DNA from: Atopsyche davidsoni
Taxonomy: Eukaryota; Arthropoda; Insecta; Trichoptera; Hydrobiosidae
NCBI GenBank assembly: GCA_022113835.1
Contig: JAILWY010000023.1
Location: 9,982,001-10,046,000 of the forward strand
Direction of reading: 5' to 3'
DNA: 64,000 bases
The notes under the pieces were generated by a model that saw only the letters and a program-made list of their open reading frames with translations, searched no databases and had not been told where the DNA came from. How positions within the stretch are numbered: the first letter of the stretch is position 1; every line of letters begins with the position of its first letter. A program made the position numbers and the translations under genes. This document shows, in pieces, positions 1 to 11,427 of this stretch.

Positions 1-611
1 TTCACTACTTCACTTTTTCTCATTGCCCAAGCCACGGCAACCATTGGTTATATATGTATATTTTTTTTAAATGCGAAACAAGTAAAATTTATTTAATTTT
101 ATATAACATTTCATAATTTGTAAAGTTAGAATCTAAATCAATATTGAAGGCAGTTACTGTACTGTATATTCCTTCTGAAATGTTTAAAACCTATAAGGAA
201 ACAGCCCTCACTTTTGTAGTACCCTCCCTAGGCTCCCTAGCCATGCACCCTGTGGAACATGTTATTAAAAGTTTTTTGTTAATAAAGATACAATTGCCGC
301 GGACATTGAAAGAGGTTGCACGGGGTGGCGCGGTGTGTGAAGCTCGATAGCGGATATGCAAAAAGCTTAACTGGCGACATTCTATTGTCTTTGAACTTTA
401 AACAGAAACCAGTCAGTTCACAATGAAGAGTCGTTGGATAGAAAATTGTTTTATATTAAATTACGGGTTTTATGAATACATAATGTAATGAAATTAATTA
501 TTATCAATAAATCAATTAGCAGACATTTATATACCAGCACGGCATACGCTAAAAAAGTAAGTCTTAGATATCACGTCATTTTTGGAGATAAATGAAACGA
601 ATACGTTGGTT
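1..611. other. AT-rich non-coding stretch
   Basis: No gene, RNA or repeat that I can support. The short reading frames here have random-looking translations with no recognisable motif. Confidence 0.5.
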
Positions 612-785
612 TTATTACTAATATGATTAGGCACATTAGTTCATATATAGAAGATGATTTTAAAGAAACTCTCAGAAAAATATCATCGTGATCATCCCAC
701 ACAAATCATGATGATATTTTTCTGAGAGTTTCTTTAAAATCATCTTCTATATATGAACTAATGTGCCTTATCATATTAGTAATAA
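612..785. repeat. Long near-perfect palindrome (hairpin, foldback or MITE-like)
   Basis: The left arm 612-692 and right arm 705-785 are reverse complements over 81 bp with only two mismatches that I can find, separated by a 12-nt spacer at 693-704. The arms are AT-rich and have no reading frame. A TA dinucleotide sits at both outer edges (613-614 and 783-784), which would fit a TA target duplication of a Tc1/mariner-type MITE. Because the palindrome itself forces a matching edge, this is weak evidence. A transcript from either strand would fold into a stem of about 80 bp, so an endogenous hairpin-RNA locus is the alternative. Near identity of the arms suggests a recent origin or gene conversion. 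Confidence 0.85.
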
Positions 786-3700
786 TATAATAAACCCGTA
801 ATGGGTAATAAATACGCATCTGATTGACCAATCCATAAATAGATATACATAAATAGATGTCATTTTTTAAAAGTATAAATGAATTTCAATGTAAAATCGG
901 GTGTTTTAAGATAAAATCAGAACTGAAAAATATAACCGTATTCCAGTTTTTTTTTGTTTTCTTGTGAAAAAAATAATTTATTCCTTTTCCTCATTGTAGA
1001 AACAGTTCATAGATAAATCTCCTATAAACTATAAAAACTGTTGTCTAACTTTTCGAAGTGGATGACCTGTAGGTATTTACAGTGAGGTATTTTTATTAGC
1101 AATGTATATTTTTGGTGTTGCGTGTCTTGAGAATATACTTAAGTTGTTATCTGGAATGAATGATTTGCTTTGCACCGCTCGGCCCGCAAGCCGCACAATG
1201 CGACAAATAAACGAGTGCATTTCCTTGCATTTTGCATTCTGGCCTTTAGCCGCCAGCTCGGAGCAAGCGGCGACAGAAAAGCAAAAAAACACACAAAAGG
1301 CAAATGAATTACTCTGAGTAGGCACTCGCTCGCACACGACCATCACAAAACACACTTCTCAATATATAAAACATTAAATTTTTACAAAGCATATAAATGA
1401 TTTGCAATCATTTGATAGGTATTTATAAACTTAATTTACGTATCTTCATGTTTAGCCTTTTGTTTCAGATTACCGTTGTAATAACTTTATCTTAGTTAGT
1501 ATATTTTCATATTTTTATTTTAGCAAAATCAAATGCAGGTGTGGGATCGATGAAAGTAGGTTGAGAGATCATTCGCACAATCAAACAAATTTTTACTTAC
1601 TACGTGATCTATGCACAAAAATAAAAAAGAGTATGTTGATAGGTATTTACATTTTAATCAAACTAATACCTATCACTTAATATTATAATCTGACAAAAAA
1701 TGTATTTAAATCCCATGGCATACGAATCAAATATACTCACCATAGACGTACAATTAATTTTTATAAAAAGCTAAATTTTTTTAAATTTCAACTGTTATTT
1801 TCAATAAATAGTAAAATATATAGTGCGGTAGGCCGTAGATGGGCTAAATGCTGTTATACTAACAGTATCAAAAATATAGTTATTTTTTATCTATTATATA
1901 TTTATAAGTTGATGAGCCATATTTTTAATAAAATCTATTCATATAAAAAAGGAAATTACTCTGTTCTAAACACTCTTAAGACAATTTATAAATTTGAGTG
2001 ATCAAATTGACAATGAAGAACATAAATAAGTTCATCGGTCTTAAACGGTGAAACATAAAAAATAAATACTTAAAACCATTTTTTTTTGTACCTACATAAA
2101 AGATATTTGAAGAAATACACGGAAGGATATACCTATTAGAAAATGAACGTCTTCGAAAATTATTTCTAATCGGATTCTAGTTGAGATTTAAATTATAAGG
2201 GAATATTTATGATCAGAAACATTTGCTATAAAATTTCAACTTGTTTTAATTGAAATTTGTGCCCATTAAGAATACATTAATTACCTTGTCTGCGCCCTTA
2301 CAGACTTGTCAGGCTATTTTGTTTTTGAATCAGGATTTTATGGCCACAATATTGACAGGTTCGGTAAAAGTGTACGGTAAAATATGTATATATATATTTT
2401 TAAGACCAGTTAGTAAAATAAATACTCATTTAATCTGATTGCTATAAAAAACATATTTTAAATTTCAATTTTATTGTTAATTTAAGTAAGTTAAGTTATG
2501 TTTGACGAAATTATTATTAATTATAAATAAAACCGCCATTCAATTTAAAATATACATAAAAAAATGCTAAGAAATGATTTATACTATTCATAAAATATTA
2601 CATTGATATTTAAATGATTAGGTATCCATAATTAAATCATTAGAAATTCCTGTAGGAACTTAAAATGATATTCCCTAATTGAGAATTTATCAGTATAAAA
2701 TTTATGCCATAAGATTATTAAATAAAGACAAAAAGCTAATAATCTACATTTGGATTCAACGGAAACAATGCCAAAATACCAAGTTAATTTTAGTTGATTT
2801 TATTGATAAAAAATCACGTTTTTTTAAAAAGTTAATAATCATAACTTGACCCACTCGAAACTGTGCAAAATTAAATTTAGTATTGAATAGTTAAAAAAAT
2901 GATGATCATTACTGTAAAAGATACGGATATAATTTATTAAAATCATGATGTGATTTTCAGCGGTCCCTGTGACCGGCACAAAGACGAGTCCCACACAATA
3001 ATTAACCATTATGCTCAATTTGCTGTTTTGTGAAGCGAAGTCTGCAGTGGCCGACCAAACGGCTCGGAAAAGAGCGCTGCGTCTTGCATCGCTTTTTTAA
3101 AAATGTTATTTGTTTTACTACGTCATATTCGCATGCTTTGATAATGTGCTTTAAAACTTAAACTTGGCGATCCTTCTCACAACAACGGATTTATAAATAA
3201 ATTTAATGTAATCAACATTTGAGCATATATTTATTTTGTTTGTGGATTCGAGGTGTAGGTATTTTTATGAATGTACCTAAGTAATTCAATCGGTTAGTTA
3301 TTTTTTTTAATATTAAAAACAAATTATGAGTATCTTCAGTTCAAATGAAATACTGTAATTAAATGACTTATTGTTTTTAATAAAAATAAGATTTAAAAAA
3401 ATAAACAAAAATGTGAAAAATTGTCTAAATACAGAGGCAACCCTATATCACCCTTATTTATAGTCGATAACGTAGGAAGTTTTAATGTCGGTAAAGAAGA
3501 TTCATGAGACTTACGACTAAACTGCTATTCAACTACAGATGGCGTTAGCCGTCATAAATAACTGAAATATAAATATATATTTTAAATTTTTTTTAACTTA
3601 AATAATAATTTATTTTTAAAAATGTGCTATATAGAAATAATAATAATTCATTTTTAATTTAAAATTTATTTTTAAAGCAAATATAGTAAAACTTTTAATT

Positions 3701-4559
3701 TATTATTATCATTATTTTAATAATAATATTTTTGCTTGAATGTTTAATTTTTTTTATGATTTTATGTTTAACTCGTTCTGCTGTGAAAATAAGACAGTAA
3801 TATATTTTAGTGTTTAGATTTCTCCCGCCGGGCAGGCTCGGGTGGAAGCTGCTCGGGCCACATTATTCTGGGCCGGTACTGCGGCGCGACGTGCGCCTGT
3901 GTCTAAACGGTCTCATTTTCTACTTAATTGCGCGGATACATCTTATTCGATGGGCCATCCATTAATTTATATACATTTTTTATGGGAAGCTTTCCAAACT
4001 GGAAATAGGAATTTACATTTATAGGACTGTTCGGCTCGCGAAAGAATAAATTGGCTTTGGATCCCTTTGTCTCGAAGTAATCGCATGTGTACGTACCTAT
4101 GTGCGGGGCTCGAGAGGCTGGATGTGACGTTATTAAGATCGAACCGCGAGAAAAAGTTAGACAAGTTTTTCAATCGCTTCGCTGTAAGAATATCAAATAT
4201 TATTTGTTCCTTGAAATCCGATAAGAACAAACCTGACAACTTTACCCAAAATCTATTTCAAAAATCTAACTAGAATGTTGGAAATTAAATCTAAGTTATT
4301 GGAGTTTCTTATCAATTAGAAACTATGTATTTAATTACTTCAAACTACTTTTTTTTAGAGATATAGAGGTGTACAGCTGTGTTTTTGATTGATTGATTTT
4401 TTTTTTTAATATTTTGTATCTATTTCACAAAAAATTATTATTTAGATTAAGTAATCAAACACACGAAGAAGCGAAAGCGCTTACTGCCGACATCGTATTA
4501 GCAATCCAAAAATTGAGTAAAACAAATTATACCGGTTCTTTGCGGTTTTTAATCAAATG
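786..4559. other. AT-rich intergenic or intronic DNA
   Basis: Long A/T-rich sequence with poly-A and poly-T runs. Small GC-richer patches lie near 1170-1300, 2960-3110 and 3820-3960, and 3580-3740 is almost pure A/T. None carries a recognisable protein, RNA or repeat. Nothing further can be supported. Confidence 0.5.
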
Positions 4560-4860
4560 TTACGCTGCCTGCGAAAATTTTATACCCCATCCGTCTCACG
4601 AAATATCGATTATGTAAAAATATCGCGATACGGGGAGACGTTGCCGACTGGCGGCGAGCGGGAAGTTGGCGAGAAAAAGTTGCCAAAAAATATTATTTTT
4701 AATGACAGCAAGGTCGCCTTATCTGAACAAACGTGACCGGAATAAGTCGGGCCGGAGGAGTCGGCGAGGTATCGAGGCGGCAGAGTAAACGTCAGCCCGT
4801 GCGCTGATTTCGCGGTACCTTTGAGGTTCGTAAACAGAGTTGCCACAAAATTATCGGACT
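4560..4860. promoter_or_regulatory. GC-elevated island, possible cis-regulatory element
   Basis: Composition rises sharply above the flanks and falls again, without a coding signature. A perfect 10-bp palindrome TATCGCGATA lies at 4621-4630, preceded by a TATCGATTA word. These are CGATA-type words of the kind bound in flies by DREF and BEAF-32. A regulatory role is inferred from composition and these words only. Confidence 0.2.
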
Positions 4861-6010
4861 TTAATAAGTTTCAGTCCGAATTTCAGAGCATTAAGAATCC
4901 GATTAATGTCCAGTTTCTTAGAATCTCCTTCTTCTTCGGGTGCCTCGATATTCAAAGGAAAAGTCTGCGTATTGCAACTGCTCTTTATAATCCTTTCTTT
5001 ACAAAGATCTGGCGTTTAGATCAGATAATCCAGAAACAATAGCAGAAAGCTCCCCAACATGACAAGGTACTTCCAGAGCACATCCCTCCACAATTATTCT
5101 AAGTTCACTACTCCATTACCGATTCTTTACACACGCTCAGGGTATATGATGGCAGCCATGCACAAGCAACAGAACGAGAAGAGCGGGGAGGATGAGATTC
5201 TTAGAATTAGAGACTACAAATGTCGTAGGTTTTTTATAAAAAAATATTTTGGGATAGCACAATATAAATGTCAAAGTATGTTATAAATAATTTTGTAATA
5301 ATATTTGCGAATATTTTTTTATGAAATAGCATTTATACAGATGTTTATTGGAGTCGGAATTTTTTTAAAATGAATCATGTGATCTAGGCGAGTTTTAGTT
5401 AATATTTCTTAAAGTAATAATAATATAATTCGTAAAGTATATTTAAAGGCATTTTTAAAACTCTAAGATAACATAACCGGCCACCACAAATCTTTAATAG
5501 TTAACCTGGGATTCACCTAGTCCTCTCTTTAAAACTTAATTCATATATGTTATTTATTTGCTAATAATTTAAAACTTCTATTTTTACATATGTTTGGAAA
5601 ATATTTATTATTTAATAGGTTTTTTTTCCATTTCACTAACATTTCATTGTCATAACTTATTCATCAAATTCAGAATTCGGACAAAAGTTCTAACCACCAC
5701 TTGATCACCGGTCAATACTTATTCTTAATAAATTAATATCTCAAAAAGTATTAATTTTTTTAAAAGTATCATTCATTACCTTTATCTAATAAAAAAGGGT
5801 TTGCAACTATGAATGCTAAATTCATAAAAAATATATTCATAAAAAACAACACTGTATGTTACTATGTTCGCGAGGGCAGATGCATATTATTAAGTGTTTA
5901 ATTACATACTTCCCCGTGAAGTCACAGGAGTAAAACTGCCCGTATGCACAGTACCCAATATTCCTCCCACTATTGCGTCGCGTTAAATATGTTTATATCC
6001 TGTTTGTAAG
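4861..6010. other. AT-rich stretch without identifiable features
   Basis: I see no coding or structural feature. The open frames at 4821-5042 and 5059-5286 encode low-information peptides with no domain and no codon bias distinct from the flanks. Confidence 0.45.
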
Positions 6011-6017
6011 GCCACGT

Positions 6018-6060
6018 TATAAAAAGGGTTCGGAATAATCGATGCTTAACTTCGCACAGT
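6018..6060 (+). promoter_or_regulatory. Candidate RNA polymerase II core promoter
   Basis: A good TATA box, TATAAAAAG, lies at 6018-6026 in a short GC-richer patch. An initiator-like CACAGTT starts at 6055; its A at 6058 is 40 nt from the first T of the TATA box, longer than the usual 30-31 nt. The following 70 nt are GC-rich and resemble a 5' UTR, but no start codon leads into a convincing protein. This could be a chance TATA in an AT-rich genome or the promoter of a non-coding or spliced transcript. Confidence 0.25.
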
Positions 6061-6105
6061 TCGGTCCTCGCGAATGCGTCAGCTGCCCGGCCAGTTCAGC
6101 CAAGC

Positions 6106-6129
6106 AGAAGCAGCCAGGAAGCTGCTTCT
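6106..6129. repeat. Short perfect stem-loop
   Basis: AGAAGCAGC at 6106-6114 pairs perfectly with GCTGCTTCT at 6121-6129 around a 6-nt loop. It lies about 50-70 nt downstream of the putative start site at 6058, so it would fall in the 5' leader of any such transcript. No function is known. Confidence 0.5.
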
Positions 6130-6439
6130 ATTCACAAGCAGACTTTAATTAATTATTTTCAAGTCATTGTCCCAACTCGATGAAAATCATATTTGGGTAA
6201 TTTTAACACGTGTTATGCAAAATATTTTAATTAAAAATACTACAGTGTAACAGTTAAATTTAGTTGGTACATGGCGTAGCAGCTGTATAATATTAATTAA
6301 AAAATAAAAACCCGTGATGAATCATATATTCAAAAAGTTGCTGAAATACGGAAACATGTGTTTGATATAGTATTCGATTTTTTTTATGTTGATTTATTTA
6401 ATAGAAATATGAAAAAGATGTTTCGGTATTATTCTGTAA

Positions 6440-7370
6440 TTTGTAATGATTATTAAACCTACCGCTGTAGCATCGCTAAGTGGCTAATAAAAGTTGTCAT
6501 TGAATCATTTAAGCATCTTCCGCGGTGCGAGAAGACCCCTCGCAGGCAGCCGCGTCGTCTAATTGATTAGCATATTGTTGGGTAGGGATTTAGGAATTAG
6601 AATATCAGGTGATCGCATCGCCTCGGCCCCGCGCCGGGCGTACGTTTTTATCGAGCGTATCGTCGCTATCCGAGAGATATCTGTTTATCTAGCAAGGTGT
6701 AAACGCACTTAATTGGTGGAAACACCTCCCGCCGGCGCGGAAATAAATTATTAAATAAGTAACCGCCATTTGTCTGGCCTCGTTAGTAGTCGGAATCACG
6801 AGAACTTATTGCGGGCCAGTCCATTGTGTGCGCTTGAATTATAAAACTCAAAATGGCGTCGATTTTTCTCACAAATAGTGCGGCTGTTTTCAACTGCTTG
6901 TCGGCGGAGAGGGCGGCGCGCGGGGAGAGCCACGGAGGGGATATGCCGAAAGTCGTGTGTATTACGGCCGAGATTATATCATTACACAGTAGTAATAACC
7001 TCGTTTCGCGTGAATTACGGCGAGCGGGTTCGCAAAAGAGCGGCATTTTTGGCGCCATCTTGGAAATGCCGATGCTCTGTGTTTATGGACACTTGAGCGG
7101 CAGTGCTGAGTGCATTTCCGCCACCGAGATAAGTGTCCGGAGACCATCAACATTGTTGCAGAGTATAAAAATATCGCTTAATTTACCACTCGAAAATTGG
7201 CCGTGAATTATAATGAAAAACGGCTAAATAATATTTGTATTTTATTCCCGACGACCTGACGATTCCCGGGACGGGCTGAAGGCTCCGGAGTGGACTGCTG
7301 CACCTCCGCGAAGCTATTCGACGACTCGATCTAGTAACTTTGCACATCGGTTTGACTCGGAATTCTCTCT
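6440..7370. promoter_or_regulatory. Large GC-rich island with Pho/YY1- and GAGA-type words (Polycomb-response-like)
   Basis: This is the largest GC-elevated island among the non-transposon sequence. It carries Pho/YY1 core words GCCAT at 6765-6769, ATGGC at 6853-6857 (within CAAAATGGCG) and GCCAT at 7054-7058 (within GGCGCCATCTTGG). GAGAG words lie at 6672-6676, 6907-6911 and 6925-6929. In flies, Pho and GAGA-factor words together are typical of Polycomb response elements. Open frames of 91-117 codons run through it on both strands, but their products look random and GC-rich sequence favours such frames. A regulatory role is inference. Confidence 0.3.
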
Positions 7371-7559
7371 AACAGAGAGTATGTCAAATATATATAGAAA
7401 TATTAAATATTAAATAGAAATATTAAATAAGCATAAGCGTTGTGGTAATTCAAGGTATTTGTGAAAAATACTGATAATCAAATATTTAAATAAACACCTA
7501 GCTTGTATTAATCTTGAAATGTTTTGAGATAAAACAGAGATTTTTATTTATAATCGCGC
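7371..7559. other. AT-rich spacer with short internal duplication
   Basis: A TAGAAATATTAAATA-type unit is repeated near 7395-7430. Otherwise featureless. Confidence 0.4.
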
Positions 7560-8140
7560 ACCCTAAAAATATAATTCCTGTAACGGTCGATTTGAGTAAT
7601 CCGGTCAGATATTCGCGTGCCCTAATTCCTGACCTATCAAACAATAACATAGAATTTTAATAACATATATATTTTGCCTGAGACCGATGATTAGACGAAG
7701 AGAAGTTTTCTGTGTCCGTTTCAATTACAATATTAGCAGGTACGGCTAATTTGAATAAGGCTATGAACCGGTTCATCCAAACCGGTGTGAACCCGCGGAA
7801 GGAGCGCGGGCCCATTATATAAGCCGATGATACTAATAAACTGGCAACACCTATAATTAGCCCGTGCCGGTGGCGTCCCATTCCGCGGCGGCCGGGCTCA
7901 CCTCGCCGGCGCGCAGTCCTTTGACCCGCGCCGAACAATGCGTTGCATTTGGCCGACATTCCTGACGCGGTGCTTTTGTTACCGCCGGTAATTACTCCGC
8001 TGGCCGACGCCGGCCGGTGGTGCTGGAGCCGGCGACGTCTTGTTAATGCATTTCTTCAGCTCGTTTTGCTTCCGCTGCTTCATGTCTCTCAGTGCGTGCT
8101 GGGCAGGCGCGGACTCAACATCTGATTGATATTTGTTTTT
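7560..8140. promoter_or_regulatory. GC-rich island with paired Grainyhead-type sites and a TATA-like box
   Basis: A perfect AACCGGTT palindrome at 7766-7773 is followed by AAACCGGT at 7779-7786. Both match the consensus of Grainyhead, the epidermal transcription factor of insects. A TATATAAG word follows at 7816-7823. The remainder to 8130 is strongly GC-rich, including CCGCCGG and GCCGGCCGG words. The frames at 7657-7959 (minus) and 7943-8125 (plus) show no domain. A regulatory or promoter role is inferred from the motif arrangement. Confidence 0.3.
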
Positions 8141-8202
8141 ACTACACGTTTTTGTAACAAAATGGCTAAGAGATTACAAACAGTAATCAATATTTTTGAC
8201 AG

Positions 8203-8640
8203 AGCGCACTTGGTGGAATTCCATATATCCCACCAGAGAAGCTCAAGCCCTTCTAGGTGATATACAACAAAATTCTCCGATGGGCATTAAATGCACCATG
8301 GTTCGTCCAGAACGCGCAACTCCGAAGAGACACCAAATTGAAGACGATACACGAGGTCATCATTGACCTCGCCCACTCCTTTCAAATCTCCACCCCCTTC
8401 GTCCCAAACCCATCTATCAGTTCCCTCCTCGACTACAATCTCGAGGACTGCCTCTACCAAAAAAGGCCTAAAGCCACCCTCCCCCACCCCCTCCAAATCC
8501 CCCCACCCACCTCCCACCCACACACCACACCACATAACCCCACGGTGACACAAGTCACCGAGTGAGAGTGAAGGTGTTCAAGGGGCAAATATATGTTCCT
8601 GGGCCGCCGAAAAAGCCACAAACAAACGAAAAAATAAACT
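8203..8640 (+). pseudogene. Decayed 3' end of a Jockey-clade LINE (reverse-transcriptase C-terminus)
   Basis: Translation from about 8203 gives a stretch reading GGIPYIPPEKLKPF, an in-frame TAG at 8254-8256, then IYNKILRWALNAPWFVQN and a HEVI block, ending at a stop at 8563-8565. The N-K-I-L-R ... N-A-P-W-(F/Y)-V signature is characteristic of the region after the reverse-transcriptase domain of Jockey-family non-LTR retrotransposons in insects. The tail is rich in Pro and His, and the following sequence to about 8640 is probably 3' UTR. Only the last 120 codons or so remain, as expected of a 5'-truncated LINE insertion. The internal stop shows it is dead. I could not define target duplications, so both edges are approximate. 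The GC-rich composition contrasts with the AT-rich flank at 8641 onward. Confidence 0.7.
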
Positions 8641-11334
8641 ACTTCAGTGACATGTTAATTTTTAGGTTGGCGAAACCGAACACCGATTAAAAATACACGT
8701 GCAATTTACTTTATTTAAAATATTAGATTACAAATACTTCATATTCAAATTAACCTATTGTTAAAAACTATTCAATTTAAGAGTGAATAAAAATAATATA
8801 TTCAATAATTCAAATATGTTTTTCTTAGTCCAGTCCTGATTTTTCACTAAAACTGTGCCGTGTTGCATGAACGTAATAAAGTAAATGGTGTTCCAAAAGA
8901 ATGGGAGAATTTTAATTAAATAAGTTGTAACCATTCCTTCATAATAATTATTATTATTTGAACTCTCAATATAACTCGTTACAAGTTTTTTTTTCTCCAT
9001 TCAAATACCAAATATAAATTGGACAAAAATATTCAGTGAGGAAATAAACAGAAACACGTGCAAACATTGTTCGCACCACAATTGTGGCCAATTAAAAATG
9101 AGTAATAAAAAGCGTTTCTTCGAAGGTATTGGAATTATATTGTTATGAATTTTATGAAATTCCCACAAAAGTGTTCGAAATATCAGGTATTATGACAAAA
9201 AAAGAAACGATGTAATAAACAAGAAACCTCAATACATGGACGAATAAGTGTAGATGAAATAATTTTTGTATTATAAAAAAATGTAACAATTTAAATGAAA
9301 TATGTTATGGTTATATAGCACAATATAGCAATTAAATATAACTTAAAATTACTAAAGCAGTTAAATAGCACACGTGTTAGCAAAATGGTTGATATAGTTA
9401 GTAGTTAATAGTTCTTGATCATCCTGTACATTTATTGTATTAAGTATCGTTTTGAAAATTTATGTTTGAATATAATATCAAATGCTCGAAGACTAAGTTT
9501 CAAGTTATTTGTATATTTTTCAGAAACGTGGTAGTCATATTCAATGGCGTATTTTCGAATCGTACAAATATTTCCAACACACTATTTCACATACCTTTTC
9601 CGGAATGTTAATCATTTAATTAAAAATTTGCGAAACCACAGGAAATAAATTATCTAAAAATTCAAACCATTAATGAGTTCATTAAAAGTAAAGCTGCCAT
9701 GTATAAAATAAAGCGTAAATAATGGCTGTAGGATTCAATAATTTTAATGAAGTTTTTAGGTGATTTCTCCTTTTAAGTGAGTTAAACTATTATATCAAAA
9801 TAGTTAAATTATTACTTATATTAAATTATCTAATTTTAACAAGCAAGGAATTCGTGTAAATGTATCAATGAGCTATTTTTAATTTTTGGATGGTATAGAG
9901 ATATATCTATTTTATTTTCAATTGGGCATCAATAAAATTATATTTTAAAGCTAATAGTCAATTAAGTTCATTTGCTAAATAAACTGGTAAATAGTAAAAT
10001 AACTATGTATGAGGTAAAAGTAAAAAATCTACGACAAAATAATAACCATAAAACTATAAACCGGTTCTAACTTACTTCGTGGACACCTGACTTCGGGGAC
10101 TCGAGAGTACTGAGCCATTTTTTAAAAATAGAGATGTATGATAGATAGTTTTGTGATCTTAAAAATGACGATGCGTGTATTTAAAAAAAAAAACGTTTTT
10201 CAACCGATCTGCAGTCACTGAAAATAACTTTGAAAGAGAATTTTAATTCTAACCATATGTACTCCATTTATGGATTCCGTTAATGGATATGTAAATACTT
10301 GTTTCCAATGAAATGTTACATCAATATTAACCCGCTAGTCAGTAAAACAGAAAAAAAACATACACAGGAAATACTTGTGTCAATCGAACTGACTTCATAA
10401 ATAAAATATTTAACAGTTAAATTAGCCAAATCAACACCTTTAATATAATAAAATCCCCATCATACGGAAAATTTGTGCGTAAACATTTACCCACTGAGGT
10501 GCTTAGGGCCTCAAATAAAGTGTTTGAAAATAACGCGCAGGGATTTTGCGTTTTTTTGTTGTTGTCAAAGCAACTCGTTAAAACGTGCACATAAATTTTC
10601 GTTAACGAGATGCGAAGTTTCTTTCAAAAGTCATACATCTTGTACAAATTTTGAGGCAAGGCGCTAACTCGCATTAAAAGCGCATCGCCGCAATATAATT
10701 TTGCTTTCTTGTCGGTCAACGCCGTAAACTCTACGGTTTATATATAATATATATTTTTAAAAAAATTTAAAAAATATAAGTATACATATATACATATATT
10801 TATGTCCAAATTATGATTTGTGATTTCTAGTCGATGATTTTAGGAATACGATTCATGTGTGATTAACATATTCAGTCAATATATTTTACAAATTTGCTTC
10901 TTCAAGGTTTCTTAAAGCCTGCCATAAGTCTTGATAATAAATTGATGTATCATATATATGTACTGATAGATAGATATATAGATCCAAAACAATTATTATG
11001 TGATGTGAAATATGTTTAAAAAATGGAGAATCATTCCAAATGACAAGACTAAATCCCTTATTTAATAAAATAGATTGATGTTGATTAATGACGAAGAAAA
11101 TAGGACATATACTTTAAAAACCTTTTTAGTTCAATATTATAAAAATATTCAAAAACTTAGGGATGTATGAATTCTTAAAAATTAAAAAAAGAATTGATAT
11201 AGCTTTGTTCTTAGCATCGGAATCTTTACTAATGCTTAAATGCCATATGAGGGAACAATGCTATATTTAAAGATCGTTATAAAAATCCGAGTTGATATTT
11301 AGTAGTTGATAAAACGAAAAAAAATGTAATCTAT

Positions 11335-11336
<2 letters not shown>
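8641..11336. other. AT-rich non-coding stretch
   Basis: Almost uniformly A/T-rich with frequent poly-A runs. No protein, RNA or structured repeat recognised. Confidence 0.5.

Positions 11337-11421
<85 letters not shown>
11337..11421. repeat. (TA)n microsatellite
   Basis: About 85 bp of alternating T and A, with a single CA interruption near 11369. The stretch is self-complementary and prone to slippage, so its length in the assembly may be unreliable. Confidence 0.95.

Positions 11422-11427
<6 letters not shown>

Noticed and set aside
6853..7206. 117-codon plus-strand frame in the GC island
   Set aside because: No domain, overlaps equally long minus-strand frames, and GC-rich sequence alone explains the lack of stops.
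8203..8640. Host gene reading of the plus-strand frame at 8257-8565
   Set aside because: The translated signature is that of a Jockey-type LINE C-terminus with an internal stop upstream, so it is a transposon remnant.
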